Shown here: positions 51,976 to 62,444 of the stretch, in pieces
How the letters are laid out: the number at the start of each line of letters is the position of its first letter
Position numbering within the stretch: the first letter of the stretch is position 1
From: Chamaecrista fasciculata
Lineage: Eukaryota > Streptophyta > Magnoliopsida > Fabales > Fabaceae
Assembly (NCBI GenBank): GCA_003254925.1
Contig: QANZ01027742.1
Coordinates: 83,372-147,371, forward strand
Reading direction: 5' to 3'
DNA: 64,000 nt
The notes under the pieces: model-generated
What the model was told of the DNA's origin: nothing
What the model saw: the letters and a program-made list of their open reading frames with translations, nothing else
The model's database searches: none
Program-made: the position numbers and the translations under genes

Positions 51976-53006
51976 AAAACGGATCCCCTGTACTTCTTGC
52001 CACTGAAATTTTGTGAAATTCATGAGATCTGAACCGTTGAAGTAATCGAAGATCCACAAATTGCCACGTCGCCCTATTCATTTTCTTTCAGAATTGCAAA
52101 CCCTTCCTGCTTCTGCACAATCCCAAACTCCTTCTCGCTTCCTTCTGGCCTCCTTCTCACCTCCTTCTCGCTCACTCATCCATAGTAGCAAGACATTGCG
52201 TTTCCGTTGCGCTATTCGGTAATGGACTTTTATATATGTGATCGTCGGACCGCCGTCGGGGACTCGGAGCACGGCGGCGGAATTGAAAACGGTGTCGCGA
52301 GTGAAATCCGGCGACCGCGAAATCTTCTTCGCGCCTTTACAGATCTCGGCGAAGGTGTTGAAGAAGTGCCAGAAGGAGGTACCGTCGACGACGGCGTGGT
52401 TCACGGTGCATCCGATGAACACGCCGTCGGCGAGTTCGGTGACCTGGACGGCGGCGAGGGGGTTGTGGTGGCCGGAGTAGGAGATCGTGTTATCGTAGGC
52501 GAAAAACTCCTGAAGCAATTAGGAACGTTGGTGATTTTTTGCATTTTACATGTTTTTCACTATGAACTAAAATTGCACACCCCAACTCCAATGAGACTCT
52601 GCATTTTGGATTGTAAAACATGGTATCGAAAATGGGAAGCAGATTTACAAGTGTTGGGACTGTGATGTCTCTCCGCGATATCCCGCCGGACGTCGAAGTC
52701 GTCTTGCAGGCAATGGCCGAGGAAGGCAGCGCGTGGGCGAAACCCCCGGCAAGTGGAGGAAATTTTTCTGCCGGAGATTCCCGCCGCCGTTGTTCCAAAT
52801 ATGTGGTAGAGAGATAGGTCGCAACAAAATCTCAGAGAAAAAAAGGGGGGGCAAAGCGGTTTTGGTTCCCTGTTTTTTTTTTTGATAATGGGTTTTGATT
52901 CCCGGTTGACGTGGCAAATGGTAGAGTGTTGGATTAAGTGGACTGTTGAGATTTCTTGAATTACACAAGAATTTTAGGCGCCGAAAGTTCAGGGGATCCG
53001 TTTTCC
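51976..53006. mobile_element. Pack-MULE-like element carrying a BAHD gene fragment
   Basis: The left end is AAAACGGATCCCCTGTACTT and the reverse-complemented right end is GGAAAACGGATCCCCTGAAC. The two arms remain alignable for about 100 bases, each ending near TGCCACGTC. The 9-bp duplication CGTACAATG is exact at 51967-51975 and 53007-53015, as for Mutator-like elements. The interior is GC-rich, unlike the AT-rich flanks, and holds a BAHD acyltransferase fragment but no transposase. The leftmost two bases of the left end appear lost. Confidence 0.8.
52209..52518 (-). pseudogene. BAHD acyltransferase fragment
   Basis: A minus-strand frame reads QEFFAYDNTISYSGHHNPLA, then AVQVTELADGVFIGCTVNHAVVDGTSFW and FNSAAVLRVPDGGPT in order. 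NHAVVDG is the HxxxDG catalytic motif of BAHD acyl-CoA-dependent acyltransferases. The surrounding residues match the plant subgroup with the VQVTELxDGVFIGC signature. Homology stops after DGGPT and the C-terminal half with DFGWG is absent. Upstream, 52640-52830 has a GC-rich stretch reading FPPLAG that may be part of the N-terminal half, but in a disturbed frame. It is a captured, non-functional piece; donor gene unknown. Confidence 0.75.
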
Positions 53007-53262
53007 CGTACAATGTAGGTTAAATGAATATCTTATTAATTGTGAAGACAGGGATAAGGATTTTATATATCTTCTATCTATATCTATTATTTATCAATTA
53101 TAATGTTATGAAGACAGGGATTACTTACAAGATATACTATTAAAGATAATGATAAATAATACTTGTAATTAAGACCCTTCAACAATCACACATTCTATAA
53201 CTTGAAGAATGAGAAGCTCTTCATGCTTTCTCAAATTTATTGACATTGTGATAAGTCACCGT

Positions 53263-53669
53263 TAGGGATGGCAATTTGGGTGGGTATTTAGGATACCCAT
53301 TCGAATTCATCCGTAAAACATATCCGGTATCCGTCGGATAACGGATATCGGATAGGGTACTAGTAGTGAAAAATAAAAAATCAACTATCCGGTATTCGTC
53401 CGAAATGAACGGATAGTTAGAGTATCCGATATCATATGATATAATATAAATATTTTATATATTTTTAATTAATTTATTTTAATTAACGGATATTGGGTAT
53501 CGGATATTAGATATATCCATTTTTAAATTAGGATATCCTATCTTATATCCATTATTTTCGAGTATTTCGGATATCGGATATCAGATACGGATAAGATACA
53601 AATATTGGAAAGAATTAACAGATACGGATAGTGACAAAATGACCAGATACCCATCCGTTGCCATCTCTA
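53263..53669. mobile_element. hAT-like MITE with 8-bp TSD
   Basis: The 407-bp element has inverted ends TAGGGATGGCAATTTGGGTG on the left and, reverse-complemented, TAGAGATGGCAACGGATGGG on the right. The interior is full of GGATATCGGAT-type repeats. The flanking octamers GTCACCGT (53255-53262) and GTCACCTT (53670-53677) differ by one base. No transposase. Confidence 0.82.
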
Positions 53670-54705
53670 GTCACCTTGTTTCAAGTCTTCGATACTTGCA
53701 ATAATTAGCCTTGTCATGGGGGAGGCTCCTACGGAGAGACTTTGACGTCCAAATTAGTGTCTAGGTATATGAGGATAAGCTAAGGGAGGCAAAAGAAGAT
53801 TAAAGTTTATTCATACATGAGGTTGGGATATATATAAAACCTTTTGAGGGATATTAGAGTAATTTGACATGGGTTCGAACCAATTCATTTGTAGGAAGAG
53901 GTCAGACCGACCCAGATGTGGGTCGGTCGGTCTCACCATACCTTATCACATAGGCTTCAAATCCTTCTTCATTTTATATTCTATTTTTATTTATAACTAG
54001 ATGAATGTTAGTACTTAGTAGTATTTATTTAAACTAAAAAAAAATAAATAAATTTTAGTTTAGAAGGAGTTAATTCATAACTCATAAAATTATTAATTCA
54101 AATTTTATTACTATAATATTGTCGCTAAGCAATCTATTTATAAGGGGAGAAGATCCTCAGCTGTATAGCAGTGGATCAACAATATTGTGCTATGTGTATA
54201 ACTCTGTACACATGACACAATATTATTGATCCTATGGTGCTGTACACTAGAAGATCCATAAGCATTTATAAATGTTCACTAATCTTACAGGGCATAAACA
54301 TATTCTTAATTTCAGTGATTACCAAGACTCAACTTATTTAAATTTATTTTGTTAAAAAAGGTAAATATATAAATTAATTACTACAAGATATATATAATTA
54401 AAAGTCTAAATTTGTAGGAATTGAATTGTCAATTCATATATTTTTTTTATATCAAATTATATGCTTACTATAAAAAAAACTAAAATATGCAAAACATAAA
54501 TCAATATTTTTTTTCCTTTCTCAGAATTCCCAAAAAATAAACGAAACTCAGGAGGATTTAATTAAAAAAAAAATGATATAATTATGAAGTATGATCCATA
54601 TCTTACACCCTGCTCACCCGGATTCTCTTGCGAACCGCCCGACAACTATAATGGAATGCCTTCAAAAACCGATCATTGCACGACGCTTTAGAAAAGCCAA
54701 AACCG

Positions 54706-54718
54706 TATATATATATAC
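54706..54718 (+). promoter_or_regulatory. Candidate TATA box of O-fucosyltransferase-like gene
   Basis: TATATATATACAG lies about 290 bases before the start codon. A CA/CATA-rich 5' UTR-like tract follows (54765-54820). The choice is by position only. Confidence 0.4.
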
Positions 54719-55000
54719 AGCCGACTGCTTCTTTCTGTTTTTCTGGTCTCTCACTGTAAGCACACCCACCCACCCACACACACACACATTCATACATACA
54801 TACATACACTCACACAATCACCAAGCACAGTGGGTTTTGATTGATCCGGGGTGATTAATTTAGTGTTCTTTTTAGTACCCACAACCACAATATTTTTGTT
54901 TCGTCATTGAGGCTTGCGAGAGAGGGAAAATATATATAAAAAAAGGAGGAAGCTTTAACTTTCCCAAAGGGACAAAGCTGTGTGTGCGTGAGTGAGGGGA

Positions 55001-58000
55001 ATGCAGAAGCGTAAATGGATTCCATTGGTTCTTCTCAGGAAGTTGCTTACTGCAGCTATATGCTCAATTGCGTTCATGGGTCTCTTCTCTGTCCACGTCC
55101 ACGTAGTCCCTTCATCCAAAGATAAAAAATTCAATGACAAGATTCCCACGGTTCGTACGCTCTTCTATTTTAGGGTTCTGTTTTCGATTTGGGGGCTCTT
55201 TGATTTTCCGCTAGATTTTGTTCTTTTAGTTTGTACATTTTGCATTGAGCATATTTGGGGTTCTGAGAATGGAAAAGCTTCAGATATTTTTTTCTGAAGT
55301 ATTTTGTTGGACTAAAGAAGACTGCCATTAACGGCTAATCTGGGTTGTGTTTTATGCGCATCTTTAGGCTTTTTCAGTTGTCAACGAGATTTATATTGGG
55401 AAACTTTGATATTTCAGTGTGATTGAAATTTCCTTTTTCTTTTTTGGTTTTCAAATTTTGACAGCCTCGGGATAGGCAAAGCTGGACGCGAGAGCTCGCT
55501 CCTCCCCATTTGTCAAAAGCTCCAATTCCCACTCCCAAGGTTTTGTGCTCCCACAAACACTGATCTTCTGGTTTTGGTTATCTGATCTGTTTGGATTATG
55601 AGAATGTGAATGAGAGACTTGTTTTCAGTACATCAAACGAATTGATCTATGCCTAGGAATCCCTAGTTAGAAAGAAAATAGAAAAAAGATCCCTAGCAAT
55701 GGGCTTATTCTGCTTTTGTTTTTGTCAACCTAGTGAGGAGTTTTATTAGCAAAAGTAAAAAATCCCAAGCGGGTAGTTTAGTCTCCTAAATCATATCTTC
55801 ACGCATTTAAAATTGACAGTTGAATAATGGAAGAGGCAATTCAGATTATGAGAAGCTGTGGAAGCCGCCGTCGAATCGTGGGTTTCTGCCTTGCATAAAT
55901 CCTACTCCTAATTACACTAGTAAGGAGCTTATAACCTTATATTTCAAGTTGAAAGTATGAAGTTCATTGGTACTTATTTCAACTTTTATATATCTATCCA
56001 GCTCCTGCTGAGTCACAAGGTTACCTGCTTGTTCACACAAATGGCGGGCTCAACCAAATGCGTGCTGGGGTCTGATCTCTCTCTCTCTTCAAATTGCTTT
56101 CATACGCAAATATCTATCATTGATGTCAAGTTTTGTCCTGCATAATTTCGTCTAAGTTAGACAATTCTGTTTGCTGAGCTAGGTTGAAACCAAGTTCTGC
56201 AGCCACATGCTTACCTTTAGTATTGATATATGGAATGTTGTCTTTGTCAAATTAAGATATTCTTTTTTAAAATTGTATTTAGAATCTGAAATTTAATCCC
56301 TTTACTGCAGATATGTGATATGGTAGCTGTAGCTCGTATAATAAATGCTACACTTGTAATTCCAGAACTTGATAAAAGGTCATTTTGGCAAGACACTAGG
56401 TAAATTTTAACTATATTTGTAATATATTTTGTTGTGCCTTCTTGTTGGGTTATAGTTTATTTTATTCCATAAATTATTTCATTTGTTTAATTTGCAGCAA
56501 TTTTTCTGATATTTTTGATGAAGAGCACTTTATAAATGCTCTAGCTGATGATGTGAAAATCATTAAGAAGCTTCCAAAAGAACTGGTTAATGAAACCAGA
56601 ATAGTTAAGCATTTCAGAAGTTGGTCTGGTATGGATTACTATGAGGATGAGATTGCCAGCTTGTGGGAAGAATACCAAGTATGTCTGATGGATATTTGTT
56701 GGTACATACAGTTCTATGTAATTTTTCACTAATACCCTATTCCATAACAATTTGAGCTATCGTCTAATTGTTGATGCCCTCTAAGGTTATTCGAGCTGCC
56801 AAGTCTGATTCTCGGTTAGCAAACAACCATTTACCTCCAGATATTCAGAAGCTTCGCTGCCGTGCTTGTTATGAAGCTCTTCGTTTTTCTCCACACATTG
56901 AGAAAATGGGAAAAGTATGAAAGATGTCAAATTTTCAATGATTCTAGGCTTCTTTGTTTTCTATCTCTTAACAGTCCATGATTTTATGGAATTTTTTTGG
57001 TTCATTGTAGTTGTTGGTGGAGAGGATGAGGTCATTTGGTCCTTATATTGCATTACATTTACGTTATGAGAAGGATATGCTTGCATTTAGTGGGTGTACA
57101 TATGATTTATCTGATGCAGAGGCTGATGAGCTACGGATGATCAGGTATGGTTGATTAGAAAGTGATTACTGAATACTTACTCCATGTCCTTTCTTAATGC
57201 TTTAGAATTCTCACTGGGCCTCAATTTCTCAAAATTTGTAGAGAGAACACTTCTCACTGGAAAATAAAGGAAATCGATCCCAGAGAACAGAGGTCCAAAG
57301 GCTTTTGCCCGTTAACACCAAAGGAAGTTGGAATTTTTCTTACTGCCCTTGGATACCCATCGAATACTCCAATATATATTGCTGCAGGCGAGATATATGG
57401 GGGTGAATCCCGTATGGCAGAGCTGCGATCCCGTTATCCATTGTTAATGAGCAAGGTAATAAATTAACTGTGTTTGTTCCTTTTCAGAAGTTATACGAAG
57501 CCTTGGTTTTAGTTATTTCAATTCCCTATCAAGATTGACTTGATATTTTGCAATGTGTAAATCCATGGGGATGAAATTGAGGTAATACATTTTGAGGGTT
57601 TTATAGTGAAGTTTTCATAGTGTTGCTGTCACATTCATAGCATTATCCTACTCCTTGCACTTGTTTAGAGGTATGTTTGGAATGGGGATTATGGAGGAGA
57701 GGGTAAGGGAAGGGAAGAGGATTAGGATGTCTTCTCCATAATTGAGAAGTTGAAAATTGGAAGGGAAGATAATGAGAGATTAATTCTTAATCCCCTGATC
57801 TCCTTTACTTTTGTAAATTCAAAATATTTCAAATTGGGATATTTTGTAATAGTTGATTCTATCCAGACAAGGGGAAAGAGCATGAGGAGTTAACCCTCCC
57901 TTCTTCTCTTGATTGCTAAACATAACATAGTTGGAACTTGAAAGGAAACGTAGTCCAATGGGTATGATATGTGGCGATCTAAAATATATCCTATAGAAAG

Positions 58001-59242
58001 GAATAGGAAGGTCCTCACTCCTCCGGTCCTCCCATTATTCAAATGCATGGGGAGAATGTCATCATAAGTTAGGTGTTCTGTACAAGACCATATACTAATT
58101 TTGGAGGTTTGATGTTACAGTCTATGTTTTGATTAAAGCTCCTCTGTCAATAAAATCATATAGATGCAGCTATATTTTCTATCAATGTTAGGTGCTGCCA
58201 TCCTGAGCTTAAAAGTCAAGAAGTCCAGATTGTTAGATTTTACTTGCATAACATTCCTATGACAAACTATGGCCAAGAGAATGTAACGCTATCAGGTAAC
58301 ATCTATAAAGCTTTTCTGCTATTGCAGAAACCACTGAAAAATGACCCCCACATGATTAAGAACTCTAATGTAACATCTATAAAGCTCCTAAACTGTAGTT
58401 TGATTGATTCCCTTAGTTCCTATTAAGTATTAAAAACTCTCTTTCATTGCCCCCCCAATATTGAGTCACCCCTGGATTATTACTGAACTGTAGGTGTGAA
58501 TTCTTCAGTTCTTATTAGGTTAAATTGTATAAAACACCCCTGAACTTTAGTCATTGTTCCAAAAACTCCTTGAACTTTTAATTTTGTACAAGTAACTCCA
58601 CTTTTTGAAATTTTCATTGAGAGTTTTTTTGGTTGCTCGCCTGGTCTCTCTGAAGCTTTGCAATTACAAGGCCTAATTTTGGCAAAAAAGAAAAAAAATT
58701 ACGAGGCCTAATTATATCAATAATATAACAACAGTCATTAAATTATAAAAAGACTTGATTTTTTTGAATGAAAATTTTAACAAAAGGAGTCTTTTGCACA
58801 AAGTCAAAAGTCCAGGGTTTTCTTGTTGTCACTTTTCAAAGTTCAGGGAATATTTTTTACAATGACTAAAGGTCGGAGGGTTTTATGTATTTTAGCCTTC
58901 TTATTAATTACCCAACAGTCTTTCTTTCACATAGTAATAGTGGAGAGGAAAACAATGTTTTTTGTTGGAGTTAACTCTTGTTCTGGGTTAGAAGTAACAA
59001 TACCAGCAGAGAAATCATTCATATGATGCTGACAACCTACTTATGATTCATTTCAGGAGAAGTTGGCATCCATTGAGGAGCTTGAACCTTTTTTAAATCA
59101 TGCATCTCAAATGGCTGCTCTTGACTATATAGTATCTATTGAAAGCGATGTATTCATCCCTTCTTACTCTGGAAACATGGCAAGGGCTGTTGAAGGTCAT
59201 CGCCGTTTTCTCAGACGAGGCAGAATAATATCTCCTGACAGG

Positions 59243-59278
<36 letters not shown>

Positions 59279-59908
59279 GAAATGGATCAAGTTTTTCGGT
59301 ATAGTTCATTACTAATCTGATGTCCTTGTCCTCCGTTGTTTGATTCAGGAAAGCACTTGTTCGCCTGTTTGATAAACTGGATAAGGGAACAATAGCTGAG
59401 GGGAAAAGTCTATCAAATAAGGTCATTGATCTCCACAGAAGACGGTATGTCATAGAGTAAACATATAAATTGATCTCTGAAAGGCAAATAAATTAACAAC
59501 TTCATCTCTAAAAGTCTAGTTTACATTCTTTAATATCTGGAAGTCTTGGAACTAATATATTTTAGTTCTTTTGACTATACAAGTTAGTCCTTGAAAAATG
59601 CTCGTAAGGAAAAAGTTATATTGCCTCAATGCCTCCACAACTTTTAAAATTTAGTTATACATATGAGAATGTGTATGCTTAGTTATCTTATGAGACGAAG
59701 CTGACATTTTGATTATATTTATTCATGTGGTACACACAGGCTTGGGTCCCCGAGAAAGAGAAGAGGACCAATTTCTGGAACAAAGGGTATGGATAGGTTT
59801 CGGTCAGAAGAAGCCTTTTATGCAAATCCTTTGCCTGATTGTTTATGTCGAACATCAGATTCCGAGTCACCGCCACATATAAACGCATCTCACCTACTAA
59901 GTTCTTAG
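55001..59908 (+). CDS. O-fucosyltransferase-family protein, 12 exons
   Basis: Plant GT106/O-FucT-like family: type II Golgi membrane proteins thought to transfer sugars in the wall or on proteins. Exons: 55001-55150, 55465-55539, 55820-55919, 56002-56069, 56311-56399, 56498-56678, 56786-56914, 57011-57144, 57242-57455, 59057-59241, 59349-59444, 59740-59908, giving 529 residues. A short cytosolic N-terminus and a membrane anchor (~8-36) come first. Family signatures follow: [81 protein letters not shown] and [10 protein letters not shown]. The C-terminus has [15 protein letters not shown]. Intron 10 seems to start with GC (GACAG|GCAAAT). The start is the ATG at 55001; the GTG nine bases upstream is not used. 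Acceptor sugar is unknown. Confidence 0.93.
57668..57935. repeat. Degenerate MITE in intron 9 of O-fucosyltransferase-like gene
   Basis: The left part starts near GTATGTTTGGAATGGGGATT and the right part, reverse-complemented, near GTTATGTTTAGCAATC. Inner arms are GGAGGAGAGGG-like and CCCTCCCTTC-like. Ends and target duplication are uncertain. Confidence 0.4.
58518..58897. mobile_element. Foldback MULE-like MITE with 9-bp TSD in intron 9
   Basis: The 380-bp element has inverted ends GGTTAAATTGTATAAAAC on the left and, reverse-complemented, GGCTAAAATACATAAAAC on the right. Both are followed by a CTTTAGTCATTGT block. The 9-bp duplication TTCTTATTA is exact at 58509-58517 and 58898-58906. It is non-coding and has lengthened intron 9 of the O-fucosyltransferase-like gene. 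Confidence 0.82.
59247..59276 (+). repeat. TC microsatellite beside a splice donor
   Basis: A run of about 14 TC units begins five bases inside intron 10 of the O-fucosyltransferase-like gene, directly after the GC donor. A pyrimidine tract so close to the donor is unusual. Confidence 0.85.
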
Positions 59909-60845
59909 GTGAAATGAAAGGATTTTAGTGGTGAAGGGTGTATATATAAGTATTACTAAATATATATGGTATGGATAGCCTTGTTAGCTATATACCATTT
60001 TTCTTTTTTTGAACGAGAAAATAAAACCATAGAAAAGAAGAGAAGAGAAAGAGGGACATGTACAAATGTAGAGAAGATGGGGTGATGGCGAGATGGGTTC
60101 ATTCATTCAATGAGAGAGAGAGAGAGAGAGAGAGAAAGAGGGATTATATTACACTACACTTTGTAACTCTACGTTTTGAGAAATAGTACATTAGATTATA
60201 ATTATAACACCACATTTCTTTCTTACTGCTTTCAACTGTGCAATCACTTGATGTTCTTTCTACGTATTTTCAGTTGTTTTTTTCCTCTTAGATTACATAG
60301 TTGTCATTGGATGGCAACATTAACATGGTCATAAACTTCCAACTTGTGTTTTTGTCATATTTGCTAGTTATTTGCTAGTTAACGCCATACTAGCAATCAG
60401 ACATGGCTCGCCAAATTTGTACTGAATCTATATTGAATGTACAACAAAGCTTGGACGAGTTTTGGATTTTTGACAAGTACTTCTCTTGTATGAAGGAAAA
60501 ATCAATTATATGACGTGTGGTAAACAAGCGAAAAAAAAAATCTCACTGATCAATACTTTATTAAATTTCATTACAGTTATCAAAATGACAAAATGCATCA
60601 ATCAGCACGAATCAGTCGGCTGTGTACAGATTGACAGTTTATTTGATAAGATCTTATGATATAAAAAAATATGTGATCTAATATGAATCAGTCGTTCTTT
60701 TTTAAAAAATATTTAACTCGGAATGATTGTAACTTATAAGTGGGACATTGGGACCTTGTATTTGGATTTGAGCATAAACATGTATCAAAATTAATCTCCA
60801 TCTTTAGATCGTATAAACAGATAAATTTTTATATCTAAATCTTGA

Positions 60846-61494
60846 TTTTTTTTTGCCTGAAACATAATTCATTCAAGAGTAAGACAAAGTCAAACACAAT
60901 ATAAACAAAACAAAGTAAAAATAGTCAATCCTTTCCTAGCATAAACAACACTAGCCAGGATATCAACTGACGAAGGTGAAGGGGTTTACAACCCATCCAG
61001 GAGGACTCATCCTCATTTTAGACAAATTGGCAAGATAACCCAAATAGTTGTCTAAAATATAATCCAAGTTAGCGGATCTAGGAATCAAACTAAAGCTACA
61101 ACCATCTAAAAAACAGGAAACATAAATAAAGTTATCTAAAAGAGACAAACTCTTTCAAACAGGAAGGCAGACAACCCAAATAGTTGTTTTAAAACAAGAC
61201 ATAAACAAACTCAAAGCAACAATAATAAGATAATAAAACGAAACGACGTCATGAAAGAGCACCCAAAAATCAGGACCAAACTAGGAAGCCGTTGTGGAAG
61301 TCAAAAACCGCTGTGGAATGTCTAGTCCAGATTCGCCGCCATTGAACATCGCTAGGGAGTTCTGATCCAGAACGTCGTCGCCACAAAATTCTATAACCAG
61401 AGAGAGGAGGGCCACTACCGCTGAGACAGCAGCGACCCAAAGTTTCACTCAAAATAACTCTCACGACGGAGAGGTTTTCTCTCGTGAAGGAAAT
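60846..61494 (-). mobile_element. Non-autonomous LINE-derived element, copy B
   Basis: On the minus strand it runs from a GC-rich leader (GGCGGCGAATCTGGACTAG) through a T-rich middle to a 3' frame and an A-run after ATTATGTTTCAGGC. The frame ends LIPRSAN, then LANLSKMRMSPPGWVVNPF and a stop. This resembles the tail of RNase H domains in plant L1 LINEs (PRSAN...LA...). Endonuclease and reverse transcriptase are missing. The leader joins the tail directly, exactly as in copy A. Confidence 0.55.
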
Positions 61495-61658
61495 ATTTTA
61501 AGCGTTTATCTAATTAATTTCACAAAATAAAGTTTTAGAATACTGAATACTTTTACTGAAAATAAGTGTCTTATCATCTTTAATTTTAGCTTGACTTTGC
61601 CTTGTTAAGTTTATTTCATAGGATCATATAATTTATTTCAATGAAAAAAATATGATTT

Positions 61659-61662
<4 letters not shown>

Positions 61663-61700
<38 letters not shown>
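61663..61700. repeat. TAA microsatellite
   Basis: A perfect TAA run of about 12-13 units, likely length-polymorphic. Confidence 0.9.
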
Positions 61701-61729
61701 TAAATTCTCTTATAAAAAAAAAATTCAAA

Positions 61730-62130
61730 GTAAATTGATTATTTGATCCTTGAGAGATAAAAAAATGTTGCAATATAGTCCCTAAAAGATTAAATTATAT
61801 GATTTAATCTTTGAAAGATACAATCACAATTAATTTAGTTCCTTTGTTAAGAATAGTAACCGACAATAAATAAGATTAACTTTATTATATTTATTATTTT
61901 GTTGCCTTACTTATTGCATGAAACAACAAATTACATCGCATGAAACAACAAATTACATCATAGACTTTCCAAAGATAACATATAATATTTGCCTTTAAAT
62001 TTGAATTAATATCTAAATAAAAGGATTAAATTGATTGTACTAAACATAAAATTTTATAATTTCATTTTTTAGAGATTAATTTAAAACATTTATTATCTTT
62101 CAAAGATCACATTATTAATTTATTGAGACT
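61730..62130. repeat. Degenerate foldback element
   Basis: The left part has GATCCTTGAGAGATAAAAAA and GATTTAATCTTTGAAAGAT. The right part has their inverted counterparts ATCTTTCAAAGATCACATTA and TTATTGAGACTAAATTAC. Borders were not fixed and no duplication was found. Confidence 0.4.
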
Positions 62131-62444
62131 AAATTACTTTTTATTGTTAATTAGAAAATAATTGAAAATACAGAGTGAATACCGAATAAGTAAGAACATC
62201 TGAAAACAAAATGAGTAGTCTAAAGTTGAGTGAAATAGAGGGAAAGTGGGCCAATGTTGTAGCAAGAGGAAATCTCGAGATACCCCTGTGATGTGGTAGA
62301 AGTAGGAACTGGATAGGATAATGCATATCATCATTATATCATAAATCATAAGCTTTCATTTTTTATGCGCATCTCGTTCAATCTCAGAAAATATTTTCTG
62401 GTGGAGACACACAGAAGAACACCATAGTCATAATAATAGCAGCA

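Larger units (their letters stand above)
48064..55000. other. Repeat-rich intergenic spacer
   Basis: It contains the LysM gene 3' flank, a truncated copia element (48470-49418), about 2 kb of very AT-rich DNA with one small MITE (50291-50510), a 183-bp tandem duplication (51427-51789), a Pack-MULE (51976-53006), a hAT MITE (53263-53669), a further AT-rich stretch (53670-54590) with nothing recognised, and the promoter of the O-fucosyltransferase-like gene. Confidence 0.6.
59909..62444. other. Intergenic spacer, O-fucosyltransferase-like to TL29
   Basis: It holds the 3' UTR with a (GA)n run at about 60112-60136, the second LINE derivative (60846-61494), a (TAA)n microsatellite (61663-61700), a degenerate foldback element (61730-62130), and the promoter of TL29. 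No other gene was seen. Confidence 0.6.

Noticed and set aside
52207..52665. 152-codon plus-strand open frame
   Set aside because: It is the mirror of the BAHD fragment on the minus strand; GC-rich coding DNA gives long antisense frames.
54992..55000. Upstream GTG as start of the O-fucosyltransferase-like gene
   Set aside because: A plant nuclear gene would use the ATG at 55001, which gives the basic N-terminus before the membrane anchor.
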